Shown: piece after piece, positions 18,665-27,481 of the stretch
Position numbering within the stretch: the stretch's first letter is position 1
Layout: each line of letters begins with the position of its first letter
Virus record (IMG/VR): IMGVR_UViG_3300025849_000093
Span: 1-37,149 of that record
DNA from: a virus
DNA: 37,149 nt
Strand: one strand, 5' to 3'
Notes under the pieces: generated by a model
Databases searched by the model: none
Seen by the model: the letters and a program-made list of their open reading frames with translations, nothing else
Told to the model about the DNA's origin: nothing
Translations under genes and position numbers: made by a program

Positions 18665-19888
18665 TTAATGTTTAATCCATTTAGATTGACCTCTAAATAC
18701 TTGAACTATCTCATCTAATTTTAAGTTAGAAAGTCTTATTTTAGCATTTCTAGTTTTAGCATAGGAATCTCTTTTGTAAATTTGCTTTGACCCATTGTCT
18801 ATATCTCTTCTTCCTAATGTTACCCTATATAATATTTGAGCGTATATAGCTTCTTCTGCCATTTTAGGAACTATAGAGTTTAAGTCATAGGCAAGCCCAT
18901 CCGATATGTAACTTAGTTGAATTACTAAACCTACTAAATCGCTACTAAAGGTAAACATGCCAGTACGTTGATTTATATCAAACCACCCGTTTGATTGAGA
19001 CGTTTCAGGATTTAAACCATATCTCTGTCCATAAGCAGTTTTATACCACGCATAATCAAAAACCCCATTTCCGCTAACATTAGGATTAGATCCACTTATA
19101 TTAGAATCTGTAGCTCTATTCCATCTATCTTCTATTATAGATTGTGAAGCATCTAAATTATTATTAAAAGAACCTTGAAGCGGCACGCCTGTTTTACCAT
19201 CTTGAAGAGGTAAAGTGTAAGGACTACCACTAAGACCGCTGAGTGGATATATAGTTCTTAAAACTCCATTAAGATCTGCCCAAGCAACTCTAGTGTAGTT
19301 GACATAGTCTTTAGGTATAGGAACTGTTAAATTTGTTGGTATAGTTAATTCTTGAGATTTATAAGACTTTAATGTATCATAAGACATTTCTTGCATTGCT
19401 CTTCTAGCGTGGAATAAAACATCAGATCTCTTACATCTCATCATAATTTTATCTTCTCCAACATAAGACATTAAGAAATTATCTATAATTTGATTTAGCT
19501 TTAAGTAACTATAACTTCCGTAATTATCTCCTGTAGCTATTGTGGTTAATTGTAAAAAAACAAATTTACCTTGATCAACTCCATCTTTTACTTGTATAGT
19601 GTTGTTGGTTTTGTTTGTAACAATGTAGCTATCCTCTTGTAATTGGTTAGCTGTGCTAGGTATAGTAGTAGCAGAATCTAATATAAAAATATTAAAATTA
19701 CCAGTATCTCTAGCTGCAGGCGAGCTAAAATCACTGTAATTAGCTATAAGCACTGTATTTAAATCAGGAAAAGAAAAAACTGCTTGATTTCCAGCGTCAG
19801 TAGTGACTGCGGGACCTACCATATATTGCCCTGCATAGTATTGCGAATCATTTTCTGTTATAGGTATTGTAGCTGCTGTTTTAGTCAT
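18665..19888 (-). CDS. Neck / tail adaptor protein
   Basis: A 407-residue protein. The N-terminal half is beta-rich. A helical block follows: YVGEDKIMMRCKRSDVLFHA and RRAMQEMSYDTLKSYKSQE (about 140-180). The C-terminal region is AEEAIYAQILYRVTLGRRDI and LSNLKLDEIVQVFRGQSKWIKH. The terminal RGxSKWIKH motif is one I recall from neck or ring proteins of marine flavobacterial phages. It lies between another neck-type protein and the very large tail protein, only three bases from the latter. A role joining the portal to the tail is inferred from order and from resemblance to tubular or adaptor proteins. Confidence 0.6.
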   Translation of the reverse strand: MTKTAATIPITENDSQYYAGQYMVGPAVTTDAGNQAVFSFPDLNTVLIANYSDFSSPAARDTGNFNIFILDSATTIPSTANQLQEDSYIVTNKTNNTIQVKDGVDQGKFVFLQLTTIATGDNYGSYSYLKLNQIIDNFLMSYVGEDKIMMRCKRSDVLFHARRAMQEMSYDTLKSYKSQELTIPTNLTVPIPKDYVNYTRVAWADLNGVLRTIYPLSGLSGSPYTLPLQDGKTGVPLQGSFNNNLDASQSIIEDRWNRATDSNISGSNPNVSGNGVFDYAWYKTAYGQRYGLNPETSQSNGWFDINQRTGMFTFSSDLVGLVIQLSYISDGLAYDLNSIVPKMAEEAIYAQILYRVTLGRRDIDNGSKQIYKRDSYAKTRNAKIRLSNLKLDEIVQVFRGQSKWIKH

Positions 19889-19894
19889 AATCTA

Positions 19895-20650
19895 TTAACT
19901 TTGTTGTGATTGATCTATTTGTAAAGCCGCTCCAGCAGCCGCTTGTGTGATCTCTTGATCTCTTACGACTACACCGGCGTAAGCCAATATTTTTAATATT
20001 AATTCTGCTTGATCTATATCCGATATCTCAAAGTCTTTACTAACACCGTTAGCTATTGGATCAAATATGTATTGACCTACACTTCCAACTGTATAGTTCC
20101 AAACAGGATTTATAGGTTTTCTAACGTATTCTACTTGATAAACTTGAGCAGGGTTGCCTACTGTATCGACTGATGCCGCTGTTGCTATACCAGGTAATAT
20201 GTTTAATTTATTTCCTTCTAAATAACAGATAGGATAATCTGCTGAAGGCGCAGCTAAAGGCGATCGCCTAGCTGTTAAAAAGTCTTTACGACTTAGTTTT
20301 TCTACTTCTACTGGTAGATTAGATCCATTAACATACTCTAACATACCAAATCTATGTGTATCTGCTGGAATAGTTGTTTGGCCAAATATGCCATTAAGGG
20401 TTACTGAAACTACATCATTAGCTTCAAAAAAAGCAATTTTTTCTTCTAAAGTTTTAATTCTATCAACATATTCACTACTATTTTGAGGAACTCTTAATTG
20501 CTGCGTAAGACTTTCAAAGTAATTTTCAAATATTTCTAATTGAACTTGAGTTGCTATTTGATTAAACTCGTATGGAGTTAAATAACCTCTTTGCTCTTTG
20601 TTAAGAACACTTAATACTGTGGTGTATACTTCATTTACGCTTATTGCCAT
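19895..20650 (-). CDS. Head-tail connector (neck) protein
   Basis: About 251 residues if started at the internal ATG at 20650 (MAISVNEVYTTVLSVLNKEQ). The longer frame reaches 20692 but its first 14 codons run through a terminator-like hairpin (20668-20694), so the shorter start is much more likely. The N-terminal helix GYLTPYEFNQIATQVQLEIF resembles connector proteins of marine phages, and the middle is beta-rich (VEYVRKPINPVWNYTVG). The C-terminus is helical (QAELILKILAYAGVVV). It is separated by six bases from the next neck gene. Confidence 0.6.
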   Translation of the reverse strand: MAISVNEVYTTVLSVLNKEQRGYLTPYEFNQIATQVQLEIFENYFESLTQQLRVPQNSSEYVDRIKTLEEKIAFFEANDVVSVTLNGIFGQTTIPADTHRFGMLEYVNGSNLPVEVEKLSRKDFLTARRSPLAAPSADYPICYLEGNKLNILPGIATAASVDTVGNPAQVYQVEYVRKPINPVWNYTVGSVGQYIFDPIANGVSKDFEISDIDQAELILKILAYAGVVVRDQEITQAAAGAALQIDQSQQS

Positions 20651-20667
20651 TTTAAATATTTTAAAAT

Positions 20668-20694
20668 AAGTGGAGTCGTTAATAGACCCCACTT
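20668..20694 (-). terminator. Intergenic hairpin, terminator or attenuator
   Basis: On the minus strand AAGTGGGGTC and GACTCCACTT form a ten-base-pair stem with one G-U wobble around a seven-base loop, followed by TATTTTAAAA. It lies after the 266-residue gene (stop at 20710) and before the neck gene. The T-tract is imperfect, so partial read-through is likely. Confidence 0.6.
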
Positions 20695-20711
20695 AATTAT
20701 AATCACTTGTT
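20695..20711 (-). promoter_or_regulatory. Repeated 17-base intergenic element, copy 2
   Basis: Identical to the element at 14176-14192. Here it begins within the stop codon of the 266-residue gene and runs up to the base of the hairpin. It contains TATAAT on the minus strand, 45 bases before the chosen start of the neck gene. Confidence 0.35.
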
Positions 20712-21510
20712 ATTTGAACTTTTTCTCTATAGATCTATAAACTTCTAAACCTTCGTCTGTTTTAAACCAAGCAGCTAGTGCTGAATATGGATTTTCATCA
20801 AACGGAACGTTCATTAATTTACGACCATTACTAGCCCAAGTAAATGCTCTATTGTCTTGAGATAAAGCTATAATGTTCTCTTCAGTTGCTCTAATACCAA
20901 AATTCCTAAGTATAACATTGTCATCATTAGCTAATTCAATAAACATATTAGGGTTTCTTTTAGCGAATAACAATAAGTCTCTTCTTAGTTCTTTTGAAGA
21001 TAATTTATTAACATCTGATCCAACTTCTACTCTTATAATAGCTTCAGCTTGTTCTATATCCATATCATAAGCCATATTAAGAGCTACTATTTCTTCTTCT
21101 AAATCTTCAAACTCATGAACTGCCTGTACTACTGGATCAAACTGCCTGTAAATAAGGTTATTATGAGGATGCTTTTCTAAAAATTCTTGTAAACTTCTTT
21201 TTTCTTTAGGAACTCGTAAGTGTCCTGATTCAAAAACTACATGTTTTAAAGTAACTTCTCCTTTTTGTTCATCTACAAATATTTTTGATTGATTAGTAGC
21301 ATATCTCATTTCTCTTTCATAGCCAAGTTCTGGATCAAACCAAACTAAAGGATATCTTTTAGAGTGTCTACTAGGTAGAGTATATGTTAAAGGTGTTTTG
21401 TTACCTATAAGGTAATAATTTTTGTCTTTGTATTCCCAAGTGTCAACCGGGGGTTTTTTTACAGGCGCAGCCTTCTTGACTGAAACCTTTTTTGTTTTTG
21501 TTTCTTCCAT
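20710..21510 (-). CDS. Conserved phage protein of unknown function, head module
   Basis: A 266-residue protein with a basic N-terminus (KTKKVSVKKAAPVKKPP). A beta-rich part follows (YYLIGNKTPLTYTLPSRHSK, WFDPELGYEREMRYATNQSK, IFVDEQKGEVTLKHVVFESG). Next is LQEFLEKHPHNN, then a helical region rich in Asp/Glu (EFEDLEEEIVALNMAYDMDI), and FDENPYSALAAWF at the end. I recognise the pattern from marine phages between capsid and neck genes but know of no function. It is framed by hairpins on both sides, so its expression may be set apart from its neighbours. Its leader is a 17-base AT repeat identical to that of the scaffold gene. Confidence 0.6.
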   Translation of the reverse strand: MEETKTKKVSVKKAAPVKKPPVDTWEYKDKNYYLIGNKTPLTYTLPSRHSKRYPLVWFDPELGYEREMRYATNQSKIFVDEQKGEVTLKHVVFESGHLRVPKEKRSLQEFLEKHPHNNLIYRQFDPVVQAVHEFEDLEEEIVALNMAYDMDIEQAEAIIRVEVGSDVNKLSSKELRRDLLLFAKRNPNMFIELANDDNVILRNFGIRATEENIIALSQDNRAFTWASNGRKLMNVPFDENPYSALAAWFKTDEGLEVYRSIEKKFK

Positions 21511-21527
21511 AATATAATATAATATAA
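21511..21527 (-). promoter_or_regulatory. AT-repeat leader before ATG, copy 1
   Basis: Three TTATA-type units directly upstream of the 21510 start, giving a run that reads TTATATTATATTATATT before ATGG. The same bases precede the scaffold gene at 25253-25269. It probably provides an unstructured ribosome entry region in place of a Shine-Dalgarno sequence. Confidence 0.45.
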
Positions 21528-21530
21528 ATT

Positions 21531-21557
21531 TAAAAAAGACCCCGCCGAAGCGGGATC
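21531..21557 (-). terminator. Rho-independent terminator with UUCG loop
   Basis: On the minus strand GATCCCGC and GCGGGGTC form an eight-base-pair GC-rich stem (one wobble) around a TTCG loop closed by C-G, a very stable tetraloop, then TTTTTT. It lies just after the 212-residue gene (stop at 21565). Confidence 0.9.
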
Positions 21558-21564
21558 ATTATTT

Positions 21565-22203
21565 TTAATCAACGTAAGTAACGCTAAGTCCAGAGTTACC
21601 ACTGCCTTCGACAGCAGAGTTCCAAACTATAGCAGGTACTAGATGTCCTTGAGAGGACTTAACTAATGCACCATCAGCGTCATTAGCTAAATCACCTTGG
21701 TCAGAAATAGCTGATCCACCAGTAACTTTAATAGTGTATTTAGTAACAGAAGCATTAGCTACTGTACTAGTTCCAGTATTCCAGTTTCTTGTAATTAAAT
21801 CAACTTCATCATCGTCATTTGGCATTGCAAATAACACGCTTTCAACAGGTATTGTTTGATCACCAGTGTCTCCAACTAAATCACCGTCAACTATTGTATA
21901 GCTAGTTGTCGCTGTAGTTTTAGTTGCAGTTCCAGTTGTGATAGCTGGAATTGAAACAACATCTCCTATAGAGTAGCCATCACCAGCAACAGTTACTGTA
22001 ATAGTAGCAGTTGCTATAGTAGCATCACCACCTTTAGTAATAGTTGCTGATGCGCCTGATCCAGATCCTGACACAGTAGTCAAAACTTGAGCAGGTGATG
22101 CACCTGTTCCAGAAACTGTACCGCCTCCAGTCGCAGTTCCTACAGGAAGTGCGGCAACAGCTAATGGTTGGTCTTTGTCTATTGGTACTAATATATAACC
22201 CAT
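21565..22203 (-). CDS. Putative head decoration protein
   Basis: A 212-residue protein if started at MGYILVPIDKDQPLAV (22203), ten bases after the previous stop. The longer frame to 22230 overlaps the upstream gene and is less likely. It is rich in Gly, Thr, Ser and Ala, with beta-strand repeats such as GTATGGGTVSGTG, ATATITVTVAGDGYSIGDVV and SVTKYTIKVTGGS. GDGYSIGDVVSI-type loops recur in phage surface and decoration proteins. It sits two genes after the capsid gene and is followed by a strong terminator. The decoration role is inferred from position and composition. Confidence 0.5.
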   Translation of the reverse strand: MGYILVPIDKDQPLAVAALPVGTATGGGTVSGTGASPAQVLTTVSGSGSGASATITKGGDATIATATITVTVAGDGYSIGDVVSIPAITTGTATKTTATTSYTIVDGDLVGDTGDQTIPVESVLFAMPNDDDEVDLITRNWNTGTSTVANASVTKYTIKVTGGSAISDQGDLANDADGALVKSSQGHLVPAIVWNSAVEGSGNSGLSVTYVD

Positions 22204-22213
22204 AATAATTGTT

Positions 22214-22585
22214 TTATACTGCATCCCCAAGTATAGCTGAAAAAGGAGTGTCCTTTTCTAGTCTAAAATTTGCAGGTGTACTTGCACTAGGGATATCGTT
22301 AGTTAGTTTAAATATAGGACAACTACTAGGTTGTTGTTGAACTGTTTTGATAAGACTCATTAATCTAGCCGCGTCTGATACCAGAGCAGTTGATCCAACG
22401 TAATCTAGTAATACACTTAGTGATTTACCAGCGCCCATTGTGTCTTCATAATGTACTGTTAAATTTCCTGAGGCAGATGTAACAGCGTAAGCTCCGTCAA
22501 CATTCAACGATAAAGTTGTATGTTTATTGTCAGGGCTAACAGCTGTTGTAGTGCCATTATAAGGAAATTGAATTCTACTTGCCAT
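22214..22585 (-). CDS. Small head-associated protein
   Basis: A 123-residue beta-rich protein starting MASRIQFPYNGTTTAVSPDN. Mid-parts include TLSLNVDGAYAVTSASGNLT and KSLSVLLDYVGSTALVSD. I do not recognise the family. It is the first gene after the capsid gene and beyond a hairpin, which suggests a head decoration or completion role (inference). Confidence 0.5.
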   Translation of the reverse strand: MASRIQFPYNGTTTAVSPDNKHTTLSLNVDGAYAVTSASGNLTVHYEDTMGAGKSLSVLLDYVGSTALVSDAARLMSLIKTVQQQPSSCPIFKLTNDIPSASTPANFRLEKDTPFSAILGDAV

Positions 22586-22612
22586 AATTTTTATTATTTA
22601 AAGATTAATAAA

Positions 22613-22630
22613 GTGGGGATTTCTCCCCAC
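22613..22630 (-). terminator. Hairpin after the capsid gene
   Basis: A perfect seven-base-pair stem on the minus strand, GTGGGGA and TCCCCAC, with a GAAA loop, then TTTATTAATC. It starts 14 bases past the capsid stop and ends 27 bases before the next gene. The weak T-tract suggests a partial terminator or a 3' stabiliser. Confidence 0.65.
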
Positions 22631-22643
22631 ATTATATGTAAAT

Positions 22644-24125
22644 TTAAGCTCCTTTAAACAATACAAAATTGTTAGCAGCTTGAGTAACTAAACATCTTTC
22701 AGATAAGAAGTTAACTCTCATGATATCAAGATCAGTAGTAAAAGCACCACCAACTGAACCAGTAATCCAAGCTTTGAATCTTCGATCTTCAGTTTCAGAA
22801 GCTCTATATCTTACGTGTAAGAATGGACGTCTGATATTTGATCCTAACATTTGATCGTACACTGTAGATGTACCAGCTGGTATCATAACACCATCAATAG
22901 CGCTAGACATACCTCTAGTAGTAGCATCATTTAAGTATTTCCAATCAGTCTTGTAGAAGTCATAAGAACCTCTTCTAAAACCTGAAAATCCAAAGTTTAA
23001 TGCCATCTCAGCTTCGTTATCAAATAAACCATAAGATGCAGATTGAGTAGAAGCAAAACCACCATTTGTAGCAGCTAACATATCATCAAAATCAAGAGCC
23101 GTAGATCTTGATAAAAATAACATGTTTTCTTCAATAGCACCTTGCTTATCTAATTGCTGTAAGATCTCATCAAAATCACCTAAAGCACCTGAACCAGGAG
23201 CAGCAGCGCCAGCGAAACCAGAGTATACATTACCTCTTGATTCTAAAGCAGCGAATAAACCTTGAGTACCTTTAATTGCTTGATTTGAACCAGCAGTACC
23301 GTTAACTGTAGTAAAAGAGAAGTTTGCAGCGTTATCATTAAGCTCACCTTCAACCATAGCCATTTCCATATAATCTTCAAATCTTAATCTAGTTTCAGAC
23401 TCAGCTTTTAAATACCATAAGTATCCAGAAGTTCCGTCTTCAGTAGCGACTTCGATCCATCCAATTTGTGCAGTGTCAGAACCACTTAATTCATAATTAT
23501 CTTTAAGGATAATTGGAGAATTAGTAAAAGTAGTTACGTTTGGCTCAATAGCGCCAGACATTCCATCAACACCTTTTGGAAATTCAGAACCGTATACAAA
23601 TAAACTACAAGATCCACCTGTGATAGCACCTGCCAAAGCAGCTCCTTCGTAAGCGTGACACTCAATAGTATATCCATCAGTTCCTACGTCATTAATATCT
23701 TCAACTAATGCTTTAAGAGTAACTAAACCAGTAGCATTATCAGATATTAATATAGTATTACCGTTTCTGATACCAGAAGTAGCAGCAGCACCAGCTGGAG
23801 CAGTAATAGTAACCCTAAATAAAGGCCAAGCTTTACCACCTGCAGCAACAGCGCAGTTATCATATGCTACGTGTAATCTATTTTGTTCAGTCCAAATTAC
23901 TTGGTCTGATGTCATAGGCATTTCAGCGCCTACCATTCTTAAGAAACCAGACAAAGTCCTGTTTCCGTATCTTTCTACCTCTTGCTCATAAAGCTCTGGT
24001 AGATATTGTTGTGCCCACTGGCCACCTGCTACCGTGTTAAAGTCGATGTAATTGTCTTGGACAGTTACTTGACTAGGCATAGGATTAATACTAGCCGGGA
24101 AGGCTGAATTGTTTGTAAAACTCAT
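22644..24125 (-). CDS. Major capsid protein
   Basis: A 493-residue protein starting MSFTNNSAFPASINPMPSQV. Early blocks include QYLPELYEQEVERYGNRTLS and TSDQVIWTEQNRLHVAYD. Late blocks include RRPFLHVRYRASETEDRRFK and NFLSERCLVTQAANNFVLF. The length (about 490) and the position after the scaffold and portal fit the HK97-fold capsid proteins of crAss-like and marine flavobacterial phages; I identify it by position and overall pattern, not by a catalytic motif. It lacks a Shine-Dalgarno sequence and has an A-rich leader (AAAATAAAGAAAAAAACATA). A hairpin follows it, consistent with the high copy number expected of a capsid protein. Confidence 0.75.
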   Translation of the reverse strand: MSFTNNSAFPASINPMPSQVTVQDNYIDFNTVAGGQWAQQYLPELYEQEVERYGNRTLSGFLRMVGAEMPMTSDQVIWTEQNRLHVAYDNCAVAAGGKAWPLFRVTITAPAGAAATSGIRNGNTILISDNATGLVTLKALVEDINDVGTDGYTIECHAYEGAALAGAITGGSCSLFVYGSEFPKGVDGMSGAIEPNVTTFTNSPIILKDNYELSGSDTAQIGWIEVATEDGTSGYLWYLKAESETRLRFEDYMEMAMVEGELNDNAANFSFTTVNGTAGSNQAIKGTQGLFAALESRGNVYSGFAGAAAPGSGALGDFDEILQQLDKQGAIEENMLFLSRSTALDFDDMLAATNGGFASTQSASYGLFDNEAEMALNFGFSGFRRGSYDFYKTDWKYLNDATTRGMSSAIDGVMIPAGTSTVYDQMLGSNIRRPFLHVRYRASETEDRRFKAWITGSVGGAFTTDLDIMRVNFLSERCLVTQAANNFVLFKGA

Positions 24126-24139
24126 GTTTTATTTTTAAG

Positions 24140-25252
24140 TTATGTTTTTTTCTTTATTTTCAGTTTAGATGCGTCAACTCCAGTAACTGCTTTTACTTTC
24201 CAACCATTAGACAAGGACGAACCTTCACTAATTGGTCTTGGATCTGAATTAATGTTTTTAGATTTTGCCATAACATCTTTAATAGCATCGGCTTTACCTT
24301 GCTCATAAAAATGTTCCGCTAGTCTATCTGCATTTCTTGCAGCGTAAATAGCTTTATGATAACCGTCCATATCAGATATCTTTCCACTATCATCTGAATA
24401 TTTAGTGATAATTTTAGAAACGTCTGTTTGTGCGTTTATCATCTCTTGTGGGTTTGAAACAGAATATCTAAAAGCTTTATCTCCAATATTAAATTCAAAA
24501 CCTTTGAATTTCTCTTGAAAAAAGTCTTTAGTATTATTTACAAACTCACTTCTTGCTTCTGTTATTTGTTGTTGTTCTTCACTGTATCGTTGGAAAAAGT
24601 CCATAGCTTTCTTCTGCTCATTAGTAACAGATGGCCTCAACTTGATTTCATCATAGTATTTACCTTTCATTTGCTCCAAAAAGTTCTTGGCTTTCGCAAC
24701 TTCTTCTTTATACGCTAGCTTTTGCTTACGTACAAATCTTTCTTCGTCCGCTTCTTCATCATAAGTAAAATTATCTTCCATTAAAAAGTTAATCTCCTCA
24801 TCTTCTAAATGCGGTCTAGTTTTTTTATAATATTCTTTAACAAGTAATTTATCATCATACTTGCTATAATCTTTATTTAATGTAACATAGTCTTCTACAT
24901 TACCACCAGTATCTGTCATGAAATTAACTAACTTCTGAACGCTGTCAGGTAGTTGCCTTTTTTGACTAATAGGTTCTGGTTTTTTTTCTTCTTTAACTAT
25001 AGGTTTTTCTTGGATTACTGTAACCTCTTTGTCTTCTTTTTTATTTTCGACTTTTTCTTTAATAATCTCTTCAATTTTTTCTGTAGGTTCAACATTTACT
25101 TTTGTTGTAGTCTCTTTTTGAACAGTTTTTTCTTTAGGTTTTAAGTCTATAGTTGTTTTTGTTTTGTCTTCTTGGCTAGATAGTTTTTTTAGTCTACCCG
25201 GCTTCTTTTTTATTTTAAGAGACTCTTTGGTCTCTTTTTCTGCTTGTGCCAT
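24140..25252 (-). CDS. Putative scaffolding protein
   Basis: A 370-residue, highly charged protein between portal and capsid, the usual place of a scaffold. Residues 1-100 are Lys/Glu-rich low-complexity sequence (KEKTVQKETTTKVNVEPTEK). The middle holds long helices with coiled-coil character (EEADEERFVRKQKLAYKEEV, AKAKNFLEQMKGKYYDEI). The C-terminus is basic (KLKIKKKT) and could bind the capsid shell. No protease motif is visible. Composition and position support the scaffold call; sequence identity to a named scaffold was not tested. Its ATG follows the same AT-repeat leader as the gene starting at 21510. Confidence 0.6.
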   Translation of the reverse strand: MAQAEKETKESLKIKKKPGRLKKLSSQEDKTKTTIDLKPKEKTVQKETTTKVNVEPTEKIEEIIKEKVENKKEDKEVTVIQEKPIVKEEKKPEPISQKRQLPDSVQKLVNFMTDTGGNVEDYVTLNKDYSKYDDKLLVKEYYKKTRPHLEDEEINFLMEDNFTYDEEADEERFVRKQKLAYKEEVAKAKNFLEQMKGKYYDEIKLRPSVTNEQKKAMDFFQRYSEEQQQITEARSEFVNNTKDFFQEKFKGFEFNIGDKAFRYSVSNPQEMINAQTDVSKIITKYSDDSGKISDMDGYHKAIYAARNADRLAEHFYEQGKADAIKDVMAKSKNINSDPRPISEGSSLSNGWKVKAVTGVDASKLKIKKKT

Positions 25253-25269
25253 AATATAATATAATATAA
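25253..25269 (-). promoter_or_regulatory. AT-repeat leader before ATG, copy 2
   Basis: Identical to the leader at 21511-21527, directly upstream of the putative scaffold gene start. With the shared ATGG the identity covers 21 bases. Confidence 0.45.
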
Positions 25270-25273
25270 GTTA

Positions 25274-27481
25274 TTAAATGTTTAAACCTTGGTTATTGTC
25301 AAAGTCTATTGGTAATAAGTTGTTTTGCTTTTGATCAGCTATAGCGCTCTGCTGAGTGCCAACTATTCTGGTTCTTTTGTCTTTTCTATTTTCTATTTCC
25401 TTTTCTTTGTCAGTCTCTTTATTGACTTTCTGCTGGCCTAATTGCATATTGTAATTAAACTCTAGTTCCATGAGTTCTCTTTTAATTTGAGAATCCACTC
25501 TCATTCTTTCTATTTCAAAAGCAGATTTGCCTTTTTCAAATTTAAGTTTTGTATCTAAAGCGGCTTGTTGTTTTTGAACCTCTGCCATAGCTGATGCTTC
25601 AGACGCTTGGGCATTCGCTTGACCCTGTGCTTCTATATTAGCTAAATTAGCAGCTTGAGCAGCTTCAGCAGCTCTTTTACGTTTTAACTTAATCATTTGA
25701 TTAGCCAACTTTAAGTTATTAATTTGTCTAATATCTATAGCATCTTCTAAGTTTATACTCCCACTTTGTAAAGAAGCTTGTATATTAGCTTCTAATTGTT
25801 CTTTTTCTTGATCATCTGGAATTAGATCAAAATAAATTCCAAAGTCATATAAGTGTATTTGTCTTAAATCTTTTAATTGCCCTACGTTCCATGTTGATAT
25901 GCTATTTTTTAAAGCTTCTTCTGTTAATGCAAACTCAACGCTATCAGCTGTCCTTAATACAATATTTTCACATGTTTTAACGGTGAGGTATAAGTATGCG
26001 TTTAGTATGTGTTTTGTTGCGGTATTAGAATTTGCCGCTGCTAATTTTTGTAACCCAACTAATGAGTCAGAATTTGGTTGGCTACCATCTCTAGCTTCGT
26101 TGAGGCCTGTTACATCTCTAATCATTTGTAGATAGTACTGATAAGTTTGTATTAAAGAACTAACTTTATTACCACCATCACTCTTAACTAATTCTTGTAT
26201 AGGTACTTTAGCTATATTTTGTTCTCCATCAGTAGTTAAAGATCTACCTAATATACTACCAGTTTGGAAATACATATTTAACGCTTCTTTAGCATTATAG
26301 GTAGTTCCATTACCTAAATCAATTTCAGCTAAACCATCAACGTCTAAATAAACACCATCTGGTATAATTTTAGATATTATTTGTTGTATTTTTAAATGAG
26401 TTAATTGAATCATGTCAGCAAAACCCATCATACGACTAACTAAACTCTGAACTCTTCCTTGGTATATTTGAGGAGCGGCTAAAGTGTAATTCATGTTTAC
26501 TTTAACTAAGTTAGATTTAGGTCTTGTCATATTTTCAGCCATTTTCCACTCTAACATCATGTCATAACCAAGAACTTTAGCACCACTATATAAAACTTCT
26601 ATAGATCTACCAACTCTTTCAAAGTTATCATTTTCTTCTGGATTAAAAGTATCTGGCTTCTCTAATGATTTTTCTAGTCCTGTTGATGTTTTCTTTATTT
26701 TATAAACCTGCTCACTATATGTTTTGTATTCAAAATACATTATGTATATAGAATTACCATCTTTAGAACCGTTCCAGTTATATAAATAATTACTATTACC
26801 TTGGTATTGCTCTAGTCTTTCTAACTCATCAGGAGTTAAATTAGGAAATTGTTTTTTACAATCTGCTAAAGAAATAGGTTTAACTTCACCAACATACCAA
26901 AGATCTTCAAAATTAGGATCTTCACTATAAGAATGAACTAATCTAGTTGGATCAACGTACTCTACTTTAACTCCTTCAGCTCTATTCCAATTAGTCTTTA
27001 CTGCACTCATGCCTAACACTACTAAATCTTCTATTAATCTTTTTTTAATTAATTGATATCTATTAAACTCTAAAGTATTTGTTATAGCTTCTTCACAAGC
27101 TATTTCAGAAGCTTGCTTATAACTAAGCTGCATATGTAAGTCTAATTCGTCTTTATTTTCTGGTAATTCTTGAGGATCAGAGCTATTAAATAAGTTTAAG
27201 CCTAAGTCAGCTTGAAGTATATTTAAAAATTGCTTAGCTTGAACATCTCTTAATATATCTTCAGCATATTTAGATCTAACTCTTCTTGACTCAGGGTCTT
27301 GAGCATAAGCTTTTATATCGTAAAGCTTATCATCCATTCCATTAACAACTATGTCTACAAATTTAGGTATGATAGGTACTGGTTTCCAATCTAAGTTTAA
27401 GTAAGATAAATCTCCATTAATAGCTAGTTCATCTTTGTATTTTTGCACAGGCTGTTCTGCTCTAGCATATAACCTACGCAT
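25274..27481 (-). CDS. Portal protein (first intact ATG)
   Basis: A 735-residue protein immediately downstream of the large terminase gene. The N-terminal part contains EQPVQKYKDELAINGDLSYL and PIIPKFVDIVVNGMDDKL, with the core in the middle (for example NMTRPKSNLVKVNMNYTLAA). The C-terminus is a long Ala/Gln/Lys helix (AEAAQAANLANIEAQGQANA, FEIERMRVDSQIKRELMELE), as expected for a portal barrel and crown. It fits the portal of crAss-like and marine flavobacterial phages, which forms the DNA channel at one capsid vertex. The frame clearly extends upstream to codon 5 of a longer gene, where it meets an in-frame TAA (see 27482-27658), so the native N-terminus is probably longer than given here. 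Confidence 0.75.
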   Translation of the reverse strand: MRRLYARAEQPVQKYKDELAINGDLSYLNLDWKPVPIIPKFVDIVVNGMDDKLYDIKAYAQDPESRRVRSKYAEDILRDVQAKQFLNILQADLGLNLFNSSDPQELPENKDELDLHMQLSYKQASEIACEEAITNTLEFNRYQLIKKRLIEDLVVLGMSAVKTNWNRAEGVKVEYVDPTRLVHSYSEDPNFEDLWYVGEVKPISLADCKKQFPNLTPDELERLEQYQGNSNYLYNWNGSKDGNSIYIMYFEYKTYSEQVYKIKKTSTGLEKSLEKPDTFNPEENDNFERVGRSIEVLYSGAKVLGYDMMLEWKMAENMTRPKSNLVKVNMNYTLAAPQIYQGRVQSLVSRMMGFADMIQLTHLKIQQIISKIIPDGVYLDVDGLAEIDLGNGTTYNAKEALNMYFQTGSILGRSLTTDGEQNIAKVPIQELVKSDGGNKVSSLIQTYQYYLQMIRDVTGLNEARDGSQPNSDSLVGLQKLAAANSNTATKHILNAYLYLTVKTCENIVLRTADSVEFALTEEALKNSISTWNVGQLKDLRQIHLYDFGIYFDLIPDDQEKEQLEANIQASLQSGSINLEDAIDIRQINNLKLANQMIKLKRKRAAEAAQAANLANIEAQGQANAQASEASAMAEVQKQQAALDTKLKFEKGKSAFEIERMRVDSQIKRELMELEFNYNMQLGQQKVNKETDKEKEIENRKDKRTRIVGTQQSAIADQKQNNLLPIDFDNNQGLNI

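Noticed and set aside
20651-20692. Upstream start of the neck protein adding 14 residues
   Set aside because: Those codons lie within a hairpin and its T-rich tail. The start at 20650 gives a normal A/T-rich leader.
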